Counted from the stretch's first letter, positions 1-9,675 are shown. The stretch is DNA of 64,000 nucleotides from Metabacillus arenae (GCF_014773385.1 NZ_JACXAI010000001.1:186001-250000); one strand, 5' to 3'. Program-made: numbers and translations. The notes: generated by a model from the sequence alone, not told the origin.

Positions 1-54
1 AAAAAATAAGAGCATATCTCCAAAAGCGGACTGCGCCTCTTTCAGGGATATGCT
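1..54 (-). terminator. Terminator after spoIVB
   Basis: On the minus strand an imperfect stem (AGCATATC at 47-54 pairing with GATATGCT at 11-18) is followed by TTATTTTTT. It lies directly after the spoIVB stop codon and fits an intrinsic terminator for the recN-spoIVB end of the operon. Confidence 0.7.
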
Positions 55-59
55 TAGGT

Positions 60-1349
60 TTAGCTTGCTTTTTCCATTTCTTTATCATAAATATTAATGC
101 CTGCTTCATTCAACATCCACTCAATGTGAACTCCGTATCCTGATGTAGGATCGTTTACAAAAACATGTGTCACAGCACCAATTAATTTGCCATTTTGTAT
201 GATAGGGCTTCCACTCATGCCCTGCACAATTCCACCGGTTTCTTTCAAAAGTTCAGGGTCTGTGATTTTAATAACCATTCCTTTGGTAGCTGGGAACTTT
301 TGAGGGATAGTACTGACAACCTCTACATCGAACTCTTTCACTTGATCCTTATTTACGACTGTTAAAATTTTTGCAGGGCCTTCTTTTACTTCATTAGACA
401 AAGCTATTGGCATTGGCTTATCCGAAATTCCGTTTCTCATCTCTTGATTAAGCTTACCAAATATTCCAAATGGACTGTTTCTCGTTATGTTTCCGATAAT
501 TTCACGTGTACTTGAAAACCGGGCAAGCTTTTCACCGGGATTACCATTACTGCCTTTTTCAATTGACGTAACAGTCGATTTTACGATTTGACCATCTTCT
601 ACAACAATTGGTTTTTTTGTATCCATATCAGAGATGACATGACCTAATGCCCCATATTTTTTCGATTGAGGATCATAAAAAGTCATTGTACCAATTCCAG
701 CTGCTGAGTCACGAATATATAAACCGATTCGATAAGCATGATCGTTATTGTCTTTTAACGGTACTAATTTCGTTTTGAACTTTTTATTATCTCTTGAAAT
801 GACGAGATCTAATGGTTTTCCAGTTTTTCCTGCGTCTTGGATAAACGGTGCAACATCACTCATCTTCTCAATGGATGTCCCATTGATTTCAGTAATGATA
901 TCCCCTATCTGAATATTTGCAATCTCTCCAGGTGATTGTTTTCCATTTTCTGTGTTGATTTGATGGTGGCCAACTACTAAAACACCTAAGCTGTTTAGCT
1001 TTACTCCTATTGATTGTCCACCTGGAAGCACTTTAAAATCAGGAAGCACTTTAACATCCACTTTTTTAATTGGCATTCCAGCTAAATCAAATACCAGTTC
1101 ACCTTCACCTGAATTTTGGCCATTAATTTTCAATTCGTTTGTCTCATGCTGAATAGTAAAGGCCTCTTTTGCACCATTTTGTTTTACAGCTGCCTGGGCG
1201 GGAACCGCAATTTTTGAATATTGAGTTTCGAAAACTGTAATTGAATTTGGTAATTGAATGTATTCTTTAACGGGCTTAATAAAAACTAAACTGATTAAAG
1301 AAACAAGGAGAATTACACCTATCATTTTTCTAATTTTCTCTGTATGCAA
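60..1349 (-). CDS. spoIVB: SpoIVB serine peptidase (stage IV sporulation)
   Basis: This is the PDZ-domain serine peptidase made in the forespore. It is known in B. subtilis to cross the inner forespore membrane and trigger pro-SigK processing by cleaving SpoIVFA. One N-terminal hydrophobic segment ([15 protein letters not shown]) is followed by a PDZ-like region ([19 protein letters not shown]) and the SA-clan peptidase domain, with [11 protein letters not shown] (His) and [11 protein letters not shown] (Ser). The C-terminal [14 protein letters not shown] block is the SpoIVB signature. The frame stays open to an upstream ATG at 1400. I place the start at a TTG at 1349 because AGGAGA lies about 9 nt before it and homologues begin near there. 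It is downstream of recN, as in B. subtilis. Function is very sure; the start is less so. Confidence 0.95.
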   Translation of the reverse strand: MHTEKIRKMIGVILLVSLISLVFIKPVKEYIQLPNSITVFETQYSKIAVPAQAAVKQNGAKEAFTIQHETNELKINGQNSGEGELVFDLAGMPIKKVDVKVLPDFKVLPGGQSIGVKLNSLGVLVVGHHQINTENGKQSPGEIANIQIGDIITEINGTSIEKMSDVAPFIQDAGKTGKPLDLVISRDNKKFKTKLVPLKDNNDHAYRIGLYIRDSAAGIGTMTFYDPQSKKYGALGHVISDMDTKKPIVVEDGQIVKSTVTSIEKGSNGNPGEKLARFSSTREIIGNITRNSPFGIFGKLNQEMRNGISDKPMPIALSNEVKEGPAKILTVVNKDQVKEFDVEVVSTIPQKFPATKGMVIKITDPELLKETGGIVQGMSGSPIIQNGKLIGAVTHVFVNDPTSGYGVHIEWMLNEAGINIYDKEMEKAS

Positions 1350-1493
1350 CTTTTTCACTCTCCTCGCTCTAACCCACACCATACGTATGGCTACATTCAT
1401 TAATTTTGCCTAGCCAGAGCTTCTTTATAACCGAATTCACAAGAAAAAGAAACTTCCATGTGAATAAAAGGAACGGATTTTTACAAAATTGAA

Positions 1494-1640
1494 AGAAAAG
1501 CGTAAGGCGCCCGCTTATCGGCGACAAGCATAAGACAAGCCGGCTGGAAGGTTGATCTTTAACCTTTTAGACGGATTGGCTTATGACCTAAGGGCCGATG
1601 GCGCCTGAAGCTGGACAACGACAGCTCCTTTTAATACATT
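1494..1640. repeat. REP/MITE-like intergenic element, family A copy 1
   Basis: A GC-richer, self-complementary block begins GCGTAAGGCGCCCGCTTATC and ends GGCGCCTGAAGCTGGACAA. It shares long stretches (AGACGGATTGGCTTATGACC, GGCGCCT, TGGACAA and the AT-rich tail TTAACACTTTAATC) with the copy near 38.2 kb, and more weakly with 24.5 kb. No coding frame fits it. It fills the recN-spoIVB gap and sits directly next to the recN terminator. Confidence 0.8.
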
Positions 1641-1672
1641 AACACTTTAATCAACATAAATTTTCTAACATA

Positions 1673-1699
1673 ACAAAAAGCTGCCGAATGGCAGCTTTT
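1673..1699 (-). terminator. Terminator after recN
   Basis: A perfect stem AAAAGCTGCC-ATTC-GGCAGCTTTT is followed by a T run on the minus strand, just after the recN stop. Confidence 0.85.
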
Positions 1700-1703
1700 A
1701 AGG

Positions 1704-3404
1704 CTATTTCTTAATAGAGTTTGCTAAAGCTAATAATTCTTTCGCATGCTGCTTAGTTAGGTCAGTCACTTCCACACCAGCAATCATACGTCCAATTTCT
1801 TTTATCTTTTCTGTCTCTTTTAAAGCTTTTACCTTTGTTTTTGTTCGTCCGTCCACTGTTTTTTTTGAAATGAAAAGGTGAGTATCAGCCATGGCAGCAA
1901 CTTGAGGTAAATGAGTGATGCACAAGACTTGAGATCCAATTGAAACACGATAAATTTTTTCCGCAATAGCTTGAGCCACTCGCCCACTTACACCTGTATC
2001 GACCTCATCAAAAATGATGGAAGTCACACCTTGATGCTGAGAAAAAATACTTTTCATCGCCAGCATCATTCGGGAAAGCTCACCACCGGAAGCTGTTTTG
2101 GAAAGTGCCTTTAAAGGTTCACCTGGGTTTGTTGAAATAAAAAATTCAACTTGATCAATTCCATCATTGGTAAATGGCAAATTTGCAGGTTCCATATTAC
2201 TTTCCTCTTTAAAATAAACCTCAAATTTTGTTTTCTGCATATAAAGCTCTTTTAGCTCTTGGAGAATATCTTTAGTTAATTGCTTTGCCCATTTTTTTCG
2301 TAACTCGGTTAAATTATTAGCCTCAAGCACAAGATCCTTTGTAATTGATTGCAATTCCTTTGTTAAAGAATCAATATGACTGTCTCGGTGTTTAATTGTA
2401 TCAATTTCCTCTTCAATTTTTGCAGCATATTGTAAAATTTCTTCTACTGATTGTCCATACTTCCTTTTCAGTTGATTTATTTCTGTTATTCGAGATTCAA
2501 TTAAATCGAGCTTATCTGGGTCAAATTCCAATTGTTCTAATTCGTTTCGAATATCAAACGATAACTCTTCAACAAGATAATATTGGCTGCTTATAGCCTC
2601 ACTCATTTTTTTGAGATTATCATTTATAGATGAAACATCACCAAGATGAGTCATAGCAAGATTCAGCCAGTCAAGTCCTTTTCTTTCACCATGAAGAGCA
2701 TTATATGAATTATTTAAGGCTTCATAAACTTTTTCATAGTTAGAAATTTGATTTCTTTCTTCCATGAGCCTTACATCTTCATTCGGTGTCAGCTCTGCAG
2801 CTTCAATTTCTTCCAATTGAAACTGCAATAAATCAAGGCGATGAGCCATTTCTTGTTCATTTTCAGAAAGATTTTTGATCTTCTTATGTAATTTCACATA
2901 ATCCTGATAAATATCTCTATAATTCATCAAGGCATCTTGTATTACAGGGCTTCCAAATTGGTCTAACAAAGATAAATGATTTTCTTCATTCATTAATTCC
3001 TGATTATCATGTTGGCCATGAATATCAACAAGATGTCTGCCAACTTCTCTTAAAATGGCAATCGTAACAAGCTTACCATTAATACGGCAAATACTTTTAC
3101 CTGCTGCCGAAATATCACGTCTTAAAACGACCATTCCGTCACTTACACTAATCCCAAATTCCTCACATGTTTTAGCAACTGAGTGATCATCATCCAGTAA
3201 AAAAAGGCCTTCCAGCTCGGCACGTTTTTCACCGTAACGTACAAATTCAGAAGAGCCTCTGCCACCTGCTAATAGGTGGATAGCATCTATTATAATCGAC
3301 TTTCCAGCTCCGGTTTCCCCAGTTAAAACAGTTAATCCCTTTTCAAAAGAAATCGTAAGTTCTTCAATAATCGCAAAATTACGTATTGTTAATTCCGCTA
3401 ACAA
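1704..3404 (-). CDS. recN: DNA repair protein RecN
   Basis: RecN is an SMC-like ATPase recruited to DNA double-strand breaks early in recombinational repair. The N-terminal half-ATPase has Walker A GETGAGKSI at about residues 30-38. A long charged coiled-coil middle (about 150-350) follows, and the C-terminal half has the signature LSRMMLAMKSI and Walker B TSIIFDEVDTGVSG, then CITHLPQVAA. The length of 566 aa fits the family (about 550-580). It follows ahrC and precedes spoIVB, the conserved Bacillus order. The start is a TTG (TTGTTAGCGG), and the family N-terminus MLxELxIxNFAII supports it. Confidence 0.97.
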   Translation of the reverse strand: MLAELTIRNFAIIEELTISFEKGLTVLTGETGAGKSIIIDAIHLLAGGRGSSEFVRYGEKRAELEGLFLLDDDHSVAKTCEEFGISVSDGMVVLRRDISAAGKSICRINGKLVTIAILREVGRHLVDIHGQHDNQELMNEENHLSLLDQFGSPVIQDALMNYRDIYQDYVKLHKKIKNLSENEQEMAHRLDLLQFQLEEIEAAELTPNEDVRLMEERNQISNYEKVYEALNNSYNALHGERKGLDWLNLAMTHLGDVSSINDNLKKMSEAISSQYYLVEELSFDIRNELEQLEFDPDKLDLIESRITEINQLKRKYGQSVEEILQYAAKIEEEIDTIKHRDSHIDSLTKELQSITKDLVLEANNLTELRKKWAKQLTKDILQELKELYMQKTKFEVYFKEESNMEPANLPFTNDGIDQVEFFISTNPGEPLKALSKTASGGELSRMMLAMKSIFSQHQGVTSIIFDEVDTGVSGRVAQAIAEKIYRVSIGSQVLCITHLPQVAAMADTHLFISKKTVDGRTKTKVKALKETEKIKEIGRMIAGVEVTDLTKQHAKELLALANSIKK

Positions 3405-3524
3405 ACAGAATCACACCTTATATTATTATTGGCTGTTTTCGTTGCTATTTCCTACGTTTGGAAAATCTTTAACCCTGAGGACTTTTGTATACTTCAAAAG
3501 GTAAGAGGAGGGAGGTGAATCTTT

Positions 3525-3552
3525 AAGCAATCAGAGACAAACCCGATTGCTT
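3525..3552. other. AAGCAATC inverted repeat in recN-ahrC gap
   Basis: An inverted repeat AAGCAATC...GATTGCTT with a 12-nt loop lies between ahrC and recN. Its arms resemble those of the hairpin at 7975-7997 in the same operon. On the + strand a TTTTATTT tract follows, but no + strand gene ends here. It could be an RNA processing or attenuation element of the minus-strand transcript. Confidence 0.4.
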
Positions 3553-3608
3553 TTATTTAACAATCTTTTAAACATCAATAGCAACAATATTGGAAAAGAG
3601 CCTTATTA

Positions 3609-4058
3609 TTAAAGCATTTCTAAAAAACGGTCTGTTATTAATTTTGTATCATCCGGTTTACGACAAATAACCAAAATAGTGTCATCACCGCAAATGGTTC
3701 CCAATATTTCTTCCCAATCTAAATTATCGATTAATGCACCAATAGCATTTGCGTTCCCTGGTAAAGTTTTCATTACCAGCATATGTCCGGCTGAATCAAT
3801 TTTTACGAAAGCGTCCATCAGTGATCTTTTTAGCTTCGCAAGCGGGTTGAATCTTTGATCAGCAGGCAGACTGTATTTATACCGACCATCTATCATTGGA
3901 ACCTTTACTAAATGTAATTCTTTGATATCCCTGGAAACTGTAGCTTGAGTAACATTAAATCCCATCCCTTTTAAAAGATCGACAAGCTCGTCCTGGGTTT
4001 CAATTTCTTCATTTGTAATAATTTCTCGTATTTTAATGTGTCTTTGCCCTTTATTCAT
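3609..4058 (-). CDS. ahrC: Arginine repressor/activator AhrC (ArgR family)
   Basis: This is the hexameric arginine-dependent DNA-binding regulator that represses arginine biosynthesis and activates catabolism genes in Bacillus. The N-terminal winged helix ([31 protein letters not shown]) is followed by the C-terminal arginine-binding oligomerisation domain with [14 protein letters not shown]. From the ATG at 4058 the protein is 149 aa, the B. subtilis AhrC length. GAGGGGTG lies 4 nt upstream of that ATG, and the six extra residues of the longer frame are not family-like. It sits between tlyA and recN as in relatives. Confidence 0.96.
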   Translation of the reverse strand: MNKGQRHIKIREIITNEEIETQDELVDLLKGMGFNVTQATVSRDIKELHLVKVPMIDGRYKYSLPADQRFNPLAKLKRSLMDAFVKIDSAGHMLVMKTLPGNANAIGALIDNLDWEEILGTICGDDTILVICRKPDDTKLITDRFLEML

Positions 4059-4097
4059 TTGGCACCCCTCAAACAAAAACTTCTGTTGACTAGTATG

Positions 4098-4262
4098 TTT
4101 ATCCCACTCTTAACGGGCAGTAGATCTCCATCTAAAGGTTATGAAGAAGCTAAGAAAATTTGTGGGGATAACTTGCCCGTAAAGGTCTGGAAAAGAGGAA
4201 CACAGACTTTAAGCGCCACGTTTTTGGCAACGTCTGTGTGACCCACATTCTGTGGGCCTCAT
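4098..4262 (+). repeat. Structured intergenic repeat, family B copy 1
   Basis: The core GAGGAACACAGACT...GTCTGTGTGACCCACA...TGTGGGCCTC contains two nested inverted repeats (ACACAGAC/GTCTGTGT and CCCACA/TGTGGG). A second copy lies in reverse orientation at 12634-12760, upstream of nusB. Its left end carries TTTATCCCACTCTTAACGGG, which recurs in changed form near 24717 (TTTATCCCACTCCTATCGGG). The 67-aa frame running through it has no homology I recognise. Confidence 0.75.
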
Positions 4263-4406
4263 CTAACCAATCGTGAAATCTCCATATGTGGAAATTTCAC
4301 TTTTATACTCACCATGTTATATGAAATCATTTAAAAAGTACACGCTTTTATCATAAAAATGCCCAATCAGAACGGAAAAGAAACAGGAATATTTGAAAAA
4401 ACATTA

Positions 4407-4490
4407 ATTGCACTGTCATCAAGATATTTGGCATCGGTCAGCCAATTATTTGCACCGTCATCGAGATATGCACCGTCAGTCAATTATTCC
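4407..4490 (+). repeat. Degenerate 20-bp tandem repeats, copy 1
   Basis: Units such as ATTGCACTGTCATCAAGATA and TTTGCACCGTCATCGAGATA recur at about 20-bp steps between ahrC and tlyA. The same unit forms a cleaner five-copy array at 15701-15800. No spacers and no coding frame. Confidence 0.65.
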
Positions 4491-4501
4491 TGCCCTATTC
4501 A

Positions 4502-5326
4502 TTATTTTGTTATCGCTTGAACATGGGCCTGTTCTACAACATTTTCAACCGAGATTGCGGTAGAGATTTTCCCAATTTCCTTTTCACCGCTCCAGTATAA
4601 GTGAAGAAGAAATTCGATATTTCCGTCTCCACCTGTGATTGGTGAAAAAGATAAATCTAAACAGTCATAGCCTTCCTTTACCGCAAAATCGATAATATGT
4701 CTCACAACTGATTGATGTACGCTTTTATCTCTGACAATTCCTTTTTTTCCGACAAGCTCTTTCCCTGCTTCAAATTGCGGCTTCACTAAAGCAACACAAT
4801 CACTATTAGGAGCTAGAATGCTTTTTAATGCAGGAAGGATCAGCCTTAATGATATAAAAGAGACATCAATAGTAGCAAACTGCGGCAAGCCTTCTTGAAA
4901 GTCGTCCGGCGTAGAATAACGGAAGTTTGTACGCTCCATTACGATTACCCGCTCATCCTGGCGGAGCTTCCATGCCAATTGATTATAACCTACATCTACA
5001 GCATAGGACCGCTTTGCTCCATTTTGAAGCGCACAATCTGTAAAGCCTCCTGTTGAGGATCCAATATCAATAAGAATTTTATCCTTTACACTAAGATCAA
5101 ATTGCTGCAGTGCTTTTTCAAGTTTTAATCCTCCGCGGCTGACATAAGGAAGAACCTTCCCTTTAATGGTTAAAGGAAGGTTACGGTCAATTTTTTCTCC
5201 CGGCTTGTCCAGTCTTTGCTCATTTGTATAGACTAATCCTGCCATTATCGCACGTTTTGCCTTTTCTCTTGTTTCAGCCAAACCTTGTTCAACTAATAAA
5301 ATATCTAATCGTTCTTTTTTTCCCAT
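4502..5326 (-). CDS. TlyA family rRNA 2'-O-methyltransferase (YqxC)
   Basis: The N-terminal S4 RNA-binding domain (KERLDILLVEQGLAETREKA...VLPYVSRGGLKLEKAL) joins an FtsJ-like Rossmann methyltransferase with SAM motif DIGSSTGGFTDCALQNGA and catalytic-tetrad-type lysines (WKLRQD, ALVKPQFE). Some TlyA proteins 2'-O-methylate rRNA (mycobacterial TlyA affects capreomycin sensitivity), and others have been called haemolysins. The Bacillus role is not firmly established. The 274-aa length is typical. It starts 3 bp after the dxs stop, so it is translationally linked to the isoprenoid genes. Confidence 0.92.
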   Translation of the reverse strand: MGKKERLDILLVEQGLAETREKAKRAIMAGLVYTNEQRLDKPGEKIDRNLPLTIKGKVLPYVSRGGLKLEKALQQFDLSVKDKILIDIGSSTGGFTDCALQNGAKRSYAVDVGYNQLAWKLRQDERVIVMERTNFRYSTPDDFQEGLPQFATIDVSFISLRLILPALKSILAPNSDCVALVKPQFEAGKELVGKKGIVRDKSVHQSVVRHIIDFAVKEGYDCLDLSFSPITGGDGNIEFLLHLYWSGEKEIGKISTAISVENVVEQAHVQAITK

Positions 5327-5329
5327 TTT

Positions 5330-7219
5330 TTATAGCCCTTTTGCTTTTGATGGTACCATAGCTTTAATCTTTTCAATTGCATGCTCGGTTGTAAACCCAA
5401 TTTCGTATAGTAATTCTGATACATTTCCATGCTCTATAAACCGGTCAGGGATGCCCATGCGATCAATTAATACTTGATGCTTGTGATCATGGGCGTATTC
5501 AAGCACGGCACTTCCAAAGCCGCCTTGGAGGACGGCCTCCTCCATTGTCAGAATAGGCAAGTCTTCTTTCATAATTCTTTCAAGCATTTGTTCATCAAGG
5601 GGTTTAATAAATCTCGCATTTACTACTCTAACGGAAAGATCTTCTTTTTCTAATGTGTCTGCTGCTTCCAGCGCCATTTGTAATGTCGGCCCAAATGTTA
5701 AAATGACAGCATCTGACCCTTCACGGACTATTTCCCACGAACCAATGGGAATTTCTTTTAATTCTTTATCCATCGGTACACCAATCCCGTTCCCGCGCGG
5801 GAATCTCAGCGCGATTGGTCCCTCATTATATTTTATAGCCGTATAAACTAAATGCTGACCTTCATTCTCATCCTTGGGCATCATTAACACCATATTTGGC
5901 AGGTGTCTCAAAAAAGCGATATCAAATACACCTTGGTGTGTCTCCCCGTCTGCCCCGACAAGCCCAGAACGATCGATACCAAAAAATACATTAAGGTTTT
6001 GCCTGCACACATCATGAACAACCTGATCATATGCTCTTTGCAGAAATGTTGAATAAATGGCTAAAAATGGTTTCATGTTTTGAGTTGCGAGTCCTGCTGC
6101 CATCGTAGTGGCATGCTGTTCAGCAATACCTACGTCATACATTCTTTCAGGAAACTCACTTGCAAACCCTTCAAGCTTAGACCCAACTGGCATAGCAGGA
6201 GTAATAGCGACAATTCTTTCATCTTCCCTAGCAAGATTTCTGACCGTTTCGCTAACAAGCTTACTCCAACCAGGCGCTTGTACTTTAGGTTTTAAGAAAT
6301 CCCCAGTATCGATCTTATATTGGCCTGTTCCATGCCATTCACCAATTTTATCCTGTTCTGCAGGGTGATAGCCCTTTCCCTTTTTCGTAATTACGTGGAT
6401 CAGGACCGGCCCTTTAGTTTTCTTTGCGTATTGCAGGTTTTCAAACAAATCCTCGTAGCTGTGGCCGTCAATCGGACCCAAATATGTGAACCCCAATTCT
6501 TCAAAGAACATACCTGAAACTAGTAAATATTTCAAGCTGTCTTTTACACGCTCTGCTGTTGCAGCAAGCTTTCCTCCGACAGCAGGTATCCTTTTAAGTA
6601 AGTACTCCAATTCATCTTTGACCCAGTTGTATTTCCCGCCGGTTCTCAGTCTTCCAAGCATATTATGAATTGCCCCTACATTCGGAGCAATTGACATTTC
6701 ATTATCATTTAATATTACAATTACATCTTTTTTCTCATGTCCAATATGGTTTAATGCTTCTAATGCCATTCCGCCTGTTAATGCGCCATCACCAATGATT
6801 GGAACGATATGGTCTTTTGTCCCTTTCAAATCTCTAGCGACAACCATTCCCATTGCAGCAGAGAGCGAGGTTGAGCTGTGTCCGGTTTCCCAAACATCAT
6901 GTTCACTTTCATTTCGTTTTGGAAATCCACAAAGGCCTTGATATTGACGTAATGTATCAAACTCACAAGCACGCCCTGTCAATACTTTATGAACATAAGA
7001 TTGATGGCCAACATCCCATATAAATTTATCCTGGGGACTGTTGAATACTTTGTGTAATGCGATCGTTAATTCCACGACACCTAAGTTCGGACCAATATGT
7101 CCACCGGTTGAGGAAAGCTTTTCAATAAGGAATTTTCGGATTTCAGCACTCAATTGTTCCAGCTCTGGATTTGACATTTTTTTAAGAAAGTTTGGGTTTT
7201 CAATTGATAAAAGATCCAA
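5330..7219 (-). CDS. dxs: 1-deoxy-D-xylulose-5-phosphate synthase
   Basis: A thiamine-diphosphate enzyme that condenses pyruvate and glyceraldehyde 3-phosphate, the first step of the MEP isoprenoid pathway. Visible blocks are VGHQSYVHK near the N-terminus, the ThDP motif [15 protein letters not shown] with downstream [12 protein letters not shown], the transketolase pyrimidine domain ([15 protein letters not shown]) and the C-terminal transketolase domain ([11 protein letters not shown]). The length of about 629 aa is normal. I prefer the TTG at 7219 because homologues begin MDLLSI; another TTG lies at 7228. It follows oapA by about 10 bp, linking isoprenoid synthesis (dxs, ispA) to the OLE locus. 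Confidence 0.96.
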   Translation of the reverse strand: MDLLSIENPNFLKKMSNPELEQLSAEIRKFLIEKLSSTGGHIGPNLGVVELTIALHKVFNSPQDKFIWDVGHQSYVHKVLTGRACEFDTLRQYQGLCGFPKRNESEHDVWETGHSSTSLSAAMGMVVARDLKGTKDHIVPIIGDGALTGGMALEALNHIGHEKKDVIVILNDNEMSIAPNVGAIHNMLGRLRTGGKYNWVKDELEYLLKRIPAVGGKLAATAERVKDSLKYLLVSGMFFEELGFTYLGPIDGHSYEDLFENLQYAKKTKGPVLIHVITKKGKGYHPAEQDKIGEWHGTGQYKIDTGDFLKPKVQAPGWSKLVSETVRNLAREDERIVAITPAMPVGSKLEGFASEFPERMYDVGIAEQHATTMAAGLATQNMKPFLAIYSTFLQRAYDQVVHDVCRQNLNVFFGIDRSGLVGADGETHQGVFDIAFLRHLPNMVLMMPKDENEGQHLVYTAIKYNEGPIALRFPRGNGIGVPMDKELKEIPIGSWEIVREGSDAVILTFGPTLQMALEAADTLEKEDLSVRVVNARFIKPLDEQMLERIMKEDLPILTMEEAVLQGGFGSAVLEYAHDHKHQVLIDRMGIPDRFIEHGNVSELLYEIGFTTEHAIEKIKAMVPSKAKGL

Positions 7220-7229
7220 GAGGACCAAC

Positions 7230-7847
7230 TCACTTTCGATTCATATTTCTCTGTTTGTTTATCTTTTTATATTTTTTATCCTTTAAAACCGGAATTTTAA
7301 ACTTATCTTCGAATAGATAAATGATCTTCCCAACTTGGAATATTATATCAGTTGAGAAGTTAATTGCAATGGATTTACCGAAAGCTTTACCCCCAACTGT
7401 CAAAGCAGCAACCAAACTTGTGAAAGCAACATTGATTACAATTTGCAGCAAAGACCCCTCTTTTATCGCCATATCCAGTGTTAGTTGAATCACAACAATA
7501 GCGGAAGCGGTTCCGCTAATAATTCCTGAAATATCTCCAATTACATCATTGCAAAAGCTTGCAAATCGATCTGCGTTACGAACAATTTTCAGTGATTGCT
7601 TGGCACCAATTACCCGATTCGATGCCATTGAATGAAAGGGAACCTCGTCTGCGGCAGCGGCAGCAATCCCAAGCATATCAAAAAAAATTCCTACCAAAAC
7701 GATAATAAAGACAATCAACATTCCCAGAGCCCAGCCGACACCGCTTAGCATAGAAGTAGAAATGATTGTAAAAAGAGCCGCTAACACAAACGTGATAACG
7801 GCTATTCCTACGCTCCAGTTTAGTGACTGACGTAACAAGTCTTTCAT
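7230..7847 (-). CDS. oapA: OLE-associated membrane protein OapA
   Basis: An integral membrane protein of 205 aa with about four hydrophobic segments (residues about 12-35, 38-60, 105-125, 130-155), a charged loop containing [37 protein letters not shown], and a lysine/arginine-rich C-terminus ([17 protein letters not shown]) suited to RNA contact. In OLE-bearing Firmicutes the gene immediately downstream of OLE RNA encodes OapA, a membrane protein that binds OLE RNA and places it at the membrane. OapA is related to the DUF21/CNNM (CorB-like) membrane domain. Position between the OLE RNA and dxs, size and topology all fit. B. subtilis lacks both. I identify it by context and features, not by a search. 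Confidence 0.88.
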   Translation of the reverse strand: MKDLLRQSLNWSVGIAVITFVLAALFTIISTSMLSGVGWALGMLIVFIIVLVGIFFDMLGIAAAAADEVPFHSMASNRVIGAKQSLKIVRNADRFASFCNDVIGDISGIISGTASAIVVIQLTLDMAIKEGSLLQIVINVAFTSLVAALTVGGKAFGKSIAINFSTDIIFQVGKIIYLFEDKFKIPVLKDKKYKKINKQRNMNRK

Positions 7848-7974
7848 CTATAAGTCCGCACCTAACTTTATATTTTATGTATAGGCTTTTTTACCCGCAA
7901 AGACTAATTGTAAAAAGTCTGACACGCTGGAATTAGGGTATCTCTTGAAATAAAAAGCGTGAAGTAGACTAGAA

Positions 7975-7997
7975 GCAATCGGCTTAACACCGATTGC
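7975..7997. other. GCAATCGG inverted repeat between OLE RNA and oapA
   Basis: A perfect 8-bp inverted repeat (GCAATCGG/CCGATTGC, 7-nt loop) lies in the untranslated stretch between OLE RNA and oapA. It has no good T run on the minus strand, so it may be a processing or pausing hairpin rather than a terminator. It resembles 3525-3552. Confidence 0.45.
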
Positions 7998-8074
7998 CTT
8001 TTAAAATCTCCTATAAATTAGTTTTATAAAAGCCTATGTATATTTTTCTCAAAAATGTTCCATTCTATGTAAAT

Positions 8075-8690
8075 GATAGTGGAGTGGTCATACATAGAGT
8101 TAAAATTACGGCTTAGGTCCAGTAGGTTTTCCCAAGTGAATACCAGGTGTTGCCACACTGGCGGTTTCCCTTTAAATCCACCTTAACAATGTCACCATGT
8201 GCTAGACTGGATTGCCACTTAGTCCGTACTGTAATCCTCTATTTATGTCGTTTGGAACAGTCTAGGAGGTTTCCTCGGGCAGCCCTTAACTTGTTCTTAG
8301 CCTCTTTTGCAGAGTTGATTTCATACAAAGATCAAAAGCTCCTTCATTGGCCTTATGAAAGAGTTTCAGGTTAAGTTGTAATCCCCTCAAACTCCACTCA
8401 AGGCAGGCTACGCTGCTCGTACCTTTCCCATTTGTACAATAGAGATACGATAGCAGGTTCACACAATCATGTTTTAACCGACCAAGCTATAACATGAAAG
8501 CCTCCACGGAAAGAGGGTCCTCGCCCACATGCCATTGTGGATCGCCCTCTAACCTTAACTCCCTGTGTAAGCCCAAAGCTGGGCGCCTCAAGCCAACACA
8601 AGGAACTTCATCGATGTGCCCTTTAGCGGATTTTTAGGCCCGCCTTCAAAACAAGTGGACCGACTAGAATACTGCACCACTCCAAGTCAT
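8075..8690 (-). ncRNA. ole: OLE RNA (ornate, large, extremophilic RNA)
   Basis: A GC-richer, non-coding stretch of about 610 nt lies between ispA and oapA, the conserved place of OLE RNA in exactly this isoprenoid/exodeoxyribonuclease operon. The two ends pair perfectly over 8 bp: GGAGTGGT on the RNA at 8683-8676 with ACCACTCC at 8088-8081, forming a closing P1 helix. Many internal inverted blocks are visible, for example GAGGGCGATCC...GGACCCTC. The size (about 600 nt), the own promoter just upstream and the downstream OapA-like gene all match. OLE RNA is known to sit at the membrane in a complex with OapA/OapB/OapC and to affect ethanol, cold and Mg2+ tolerance. The exact 3' end is uncertain; the transcript may read on into oapA. 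Confidence 0.9.
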
Positions 8691-8697
8691 TATTAAA

Positions 8698-8726
8698 ATT
8701 ATATCATAATACTTGTTTTTTCTCAA
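8698..8726 (-). promoter_or_regulatory. SigA-type promoter of OLE RNA
   Basis: On the minus strand, TTGAGA at 8726-8721 and TATAAT at 8703-8698 are separated by exactly 17 bp. The predicted start near 8690 coincides with the first bases of the OLE P1 region. Confidence 0.8.
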
Positions 8727-8745
8727 TTTCGATTTAGCTTACCAT

Positions 8746-8780
8746 ATATAAAAAGACACGCAATAATTATACGTGTCTTT
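8746..8780 (-). terminator. Terminator after ispA
   Basis: A 9-bp stem AAAGACACG/CGTGTCTTT with TTATAT after it on the minus strand overlaps the ispA stop codon. It separates ispA from the OLE promoter, which suggests that OLE RNA is made mainly from its own promoter. Confidence 0.75.
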
Positions 8781-9675
8781 AATGATCTCTCATCGCAATT
8801 AAATCACATAATCCTTCAAGCAGGGTAGTTGTAATTAGCAATTGATGTAAATTCATTTTAGCCAATTGAATATGGGTTACAAGTTTTTCTTTTGCCCCTT
8901 CCAGCGTAAGAAGTGCCGGGTAAGTTGTTTTTTCATTTTCTTTATCAGAACCAACAGGTTTTCCTATTTTTTCTTGGTCACCTTCAATATCTAAAATATC
9001 ATCACGAATTTGGAAAGCTAGTCCAAGGTGGAAGGAGAACTCTCTTAATTTTTCAATTTCCTCTTTCGAAGCTCCCGCTAAAATGGCTCCGGCAATGATA
9101 CTGTATTCTAGAAGCTTGCCTGTTTTATGCTCGTGAATGAATTCTAGCTCTTCCAAGGAGAGAGACTTCTTCTCTCCTTCCATATCTGCAACTTGTCCTC
9201 CCACCATTCCTTTTATTCCTGCAGCATCTACCAGCTCTGTTATTAATTGCAGCTTCATTTCAGCGGTTACCTCGGGGTGGTCAATTGTTGAAATCAGCTG
9301 AAAGCTTTGGGTAAGAAGGCCATCCCCTGCCAGAACAGCTAGAGCTTCGCCAAAAACTTTATGGTTAGTCGGCTTGCCGCGGCGCAAGTCATCATCATCC
9401 ATACAAGGAAGATCATCATGGATAAGAGAATATGTATGTATCATTTCAATTGCACAACCAACGGGGATGCCCAGGCTCTCACTTTTACCAAATGAAGATA
9501 ATGTGGCAAGTACAAGTACAGGGCGTAACCGTTTTCCTCCCGCCTCAAGCGAATAAAGCATAGATTCCTTCAATGATTCAGGTATGGAAAGAGATTGTAT
9601 ATAGTCAGGCAGGGCTGACTCAATTGTTTGTTTACGAGTAGATAAAAATTCACTAGTGCTGATAACTTGGGTCAC
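8779..9675 (-). CDS. ispA: Farnesyl diphosphate synthase (polyprenyl synthetase)
   Basis: Condenses isopentenyl and dimethylallyl diphosphates to farnesyl diphosphate. The first aspartate-rich motif is LIHDDLPCMDDDDLRRGKP and the second is FQIRDDILDIEGD. KRLRPVLVLATL is the IPP-binding block. I choose GTG at 9675 because a strong GGGGGAGG lies 8 nt upstream and the xseB stop ends 1 nt before it; the longer frame from 9699 would lie in the ribosome site. The C-terminus ends LLEGLCDLIAMRDH, as in Bacillus homologues. It is coupled to xseB. Confidence 0.95.
   Translation of the reverse strand: MTQVISTSEFLSTRKQTIESALPDYIQSLSIPESLKESMLYSLEAGGKRLRPVLVLATLSSFGKSESLGIPVGCAIEMIHTYSLIHDDLPCMDDDDLRRGKPTNHKVFGEALAVLAGDGLLTQSFQLISTIDHPEVTAEMKLQLITELVDAAGIKGMVGGQVADMEGEKKSLSLEELEFIHEHKTGKLLEYSIIAGAILAGASKEEIEKLREFSFHLGLAFQIRDDILDIEGDQEKIGKPVGSDKENEKTTYPALLTLEGAKEKLVTHIQLAKMNLHQLLITTTLLEGLCDLIAMRDH

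Noticed and set aside
7975-7997. Terminator between OLE RNA and oapA
   Set aside because: Good stem but no T run on the minus strand, so I keep it only as a hairpin.
8147-8374. 75-codon plus-strand frame
   Set aside because: It lies antisense within the OLE RNA and has no ribosome site or family features.
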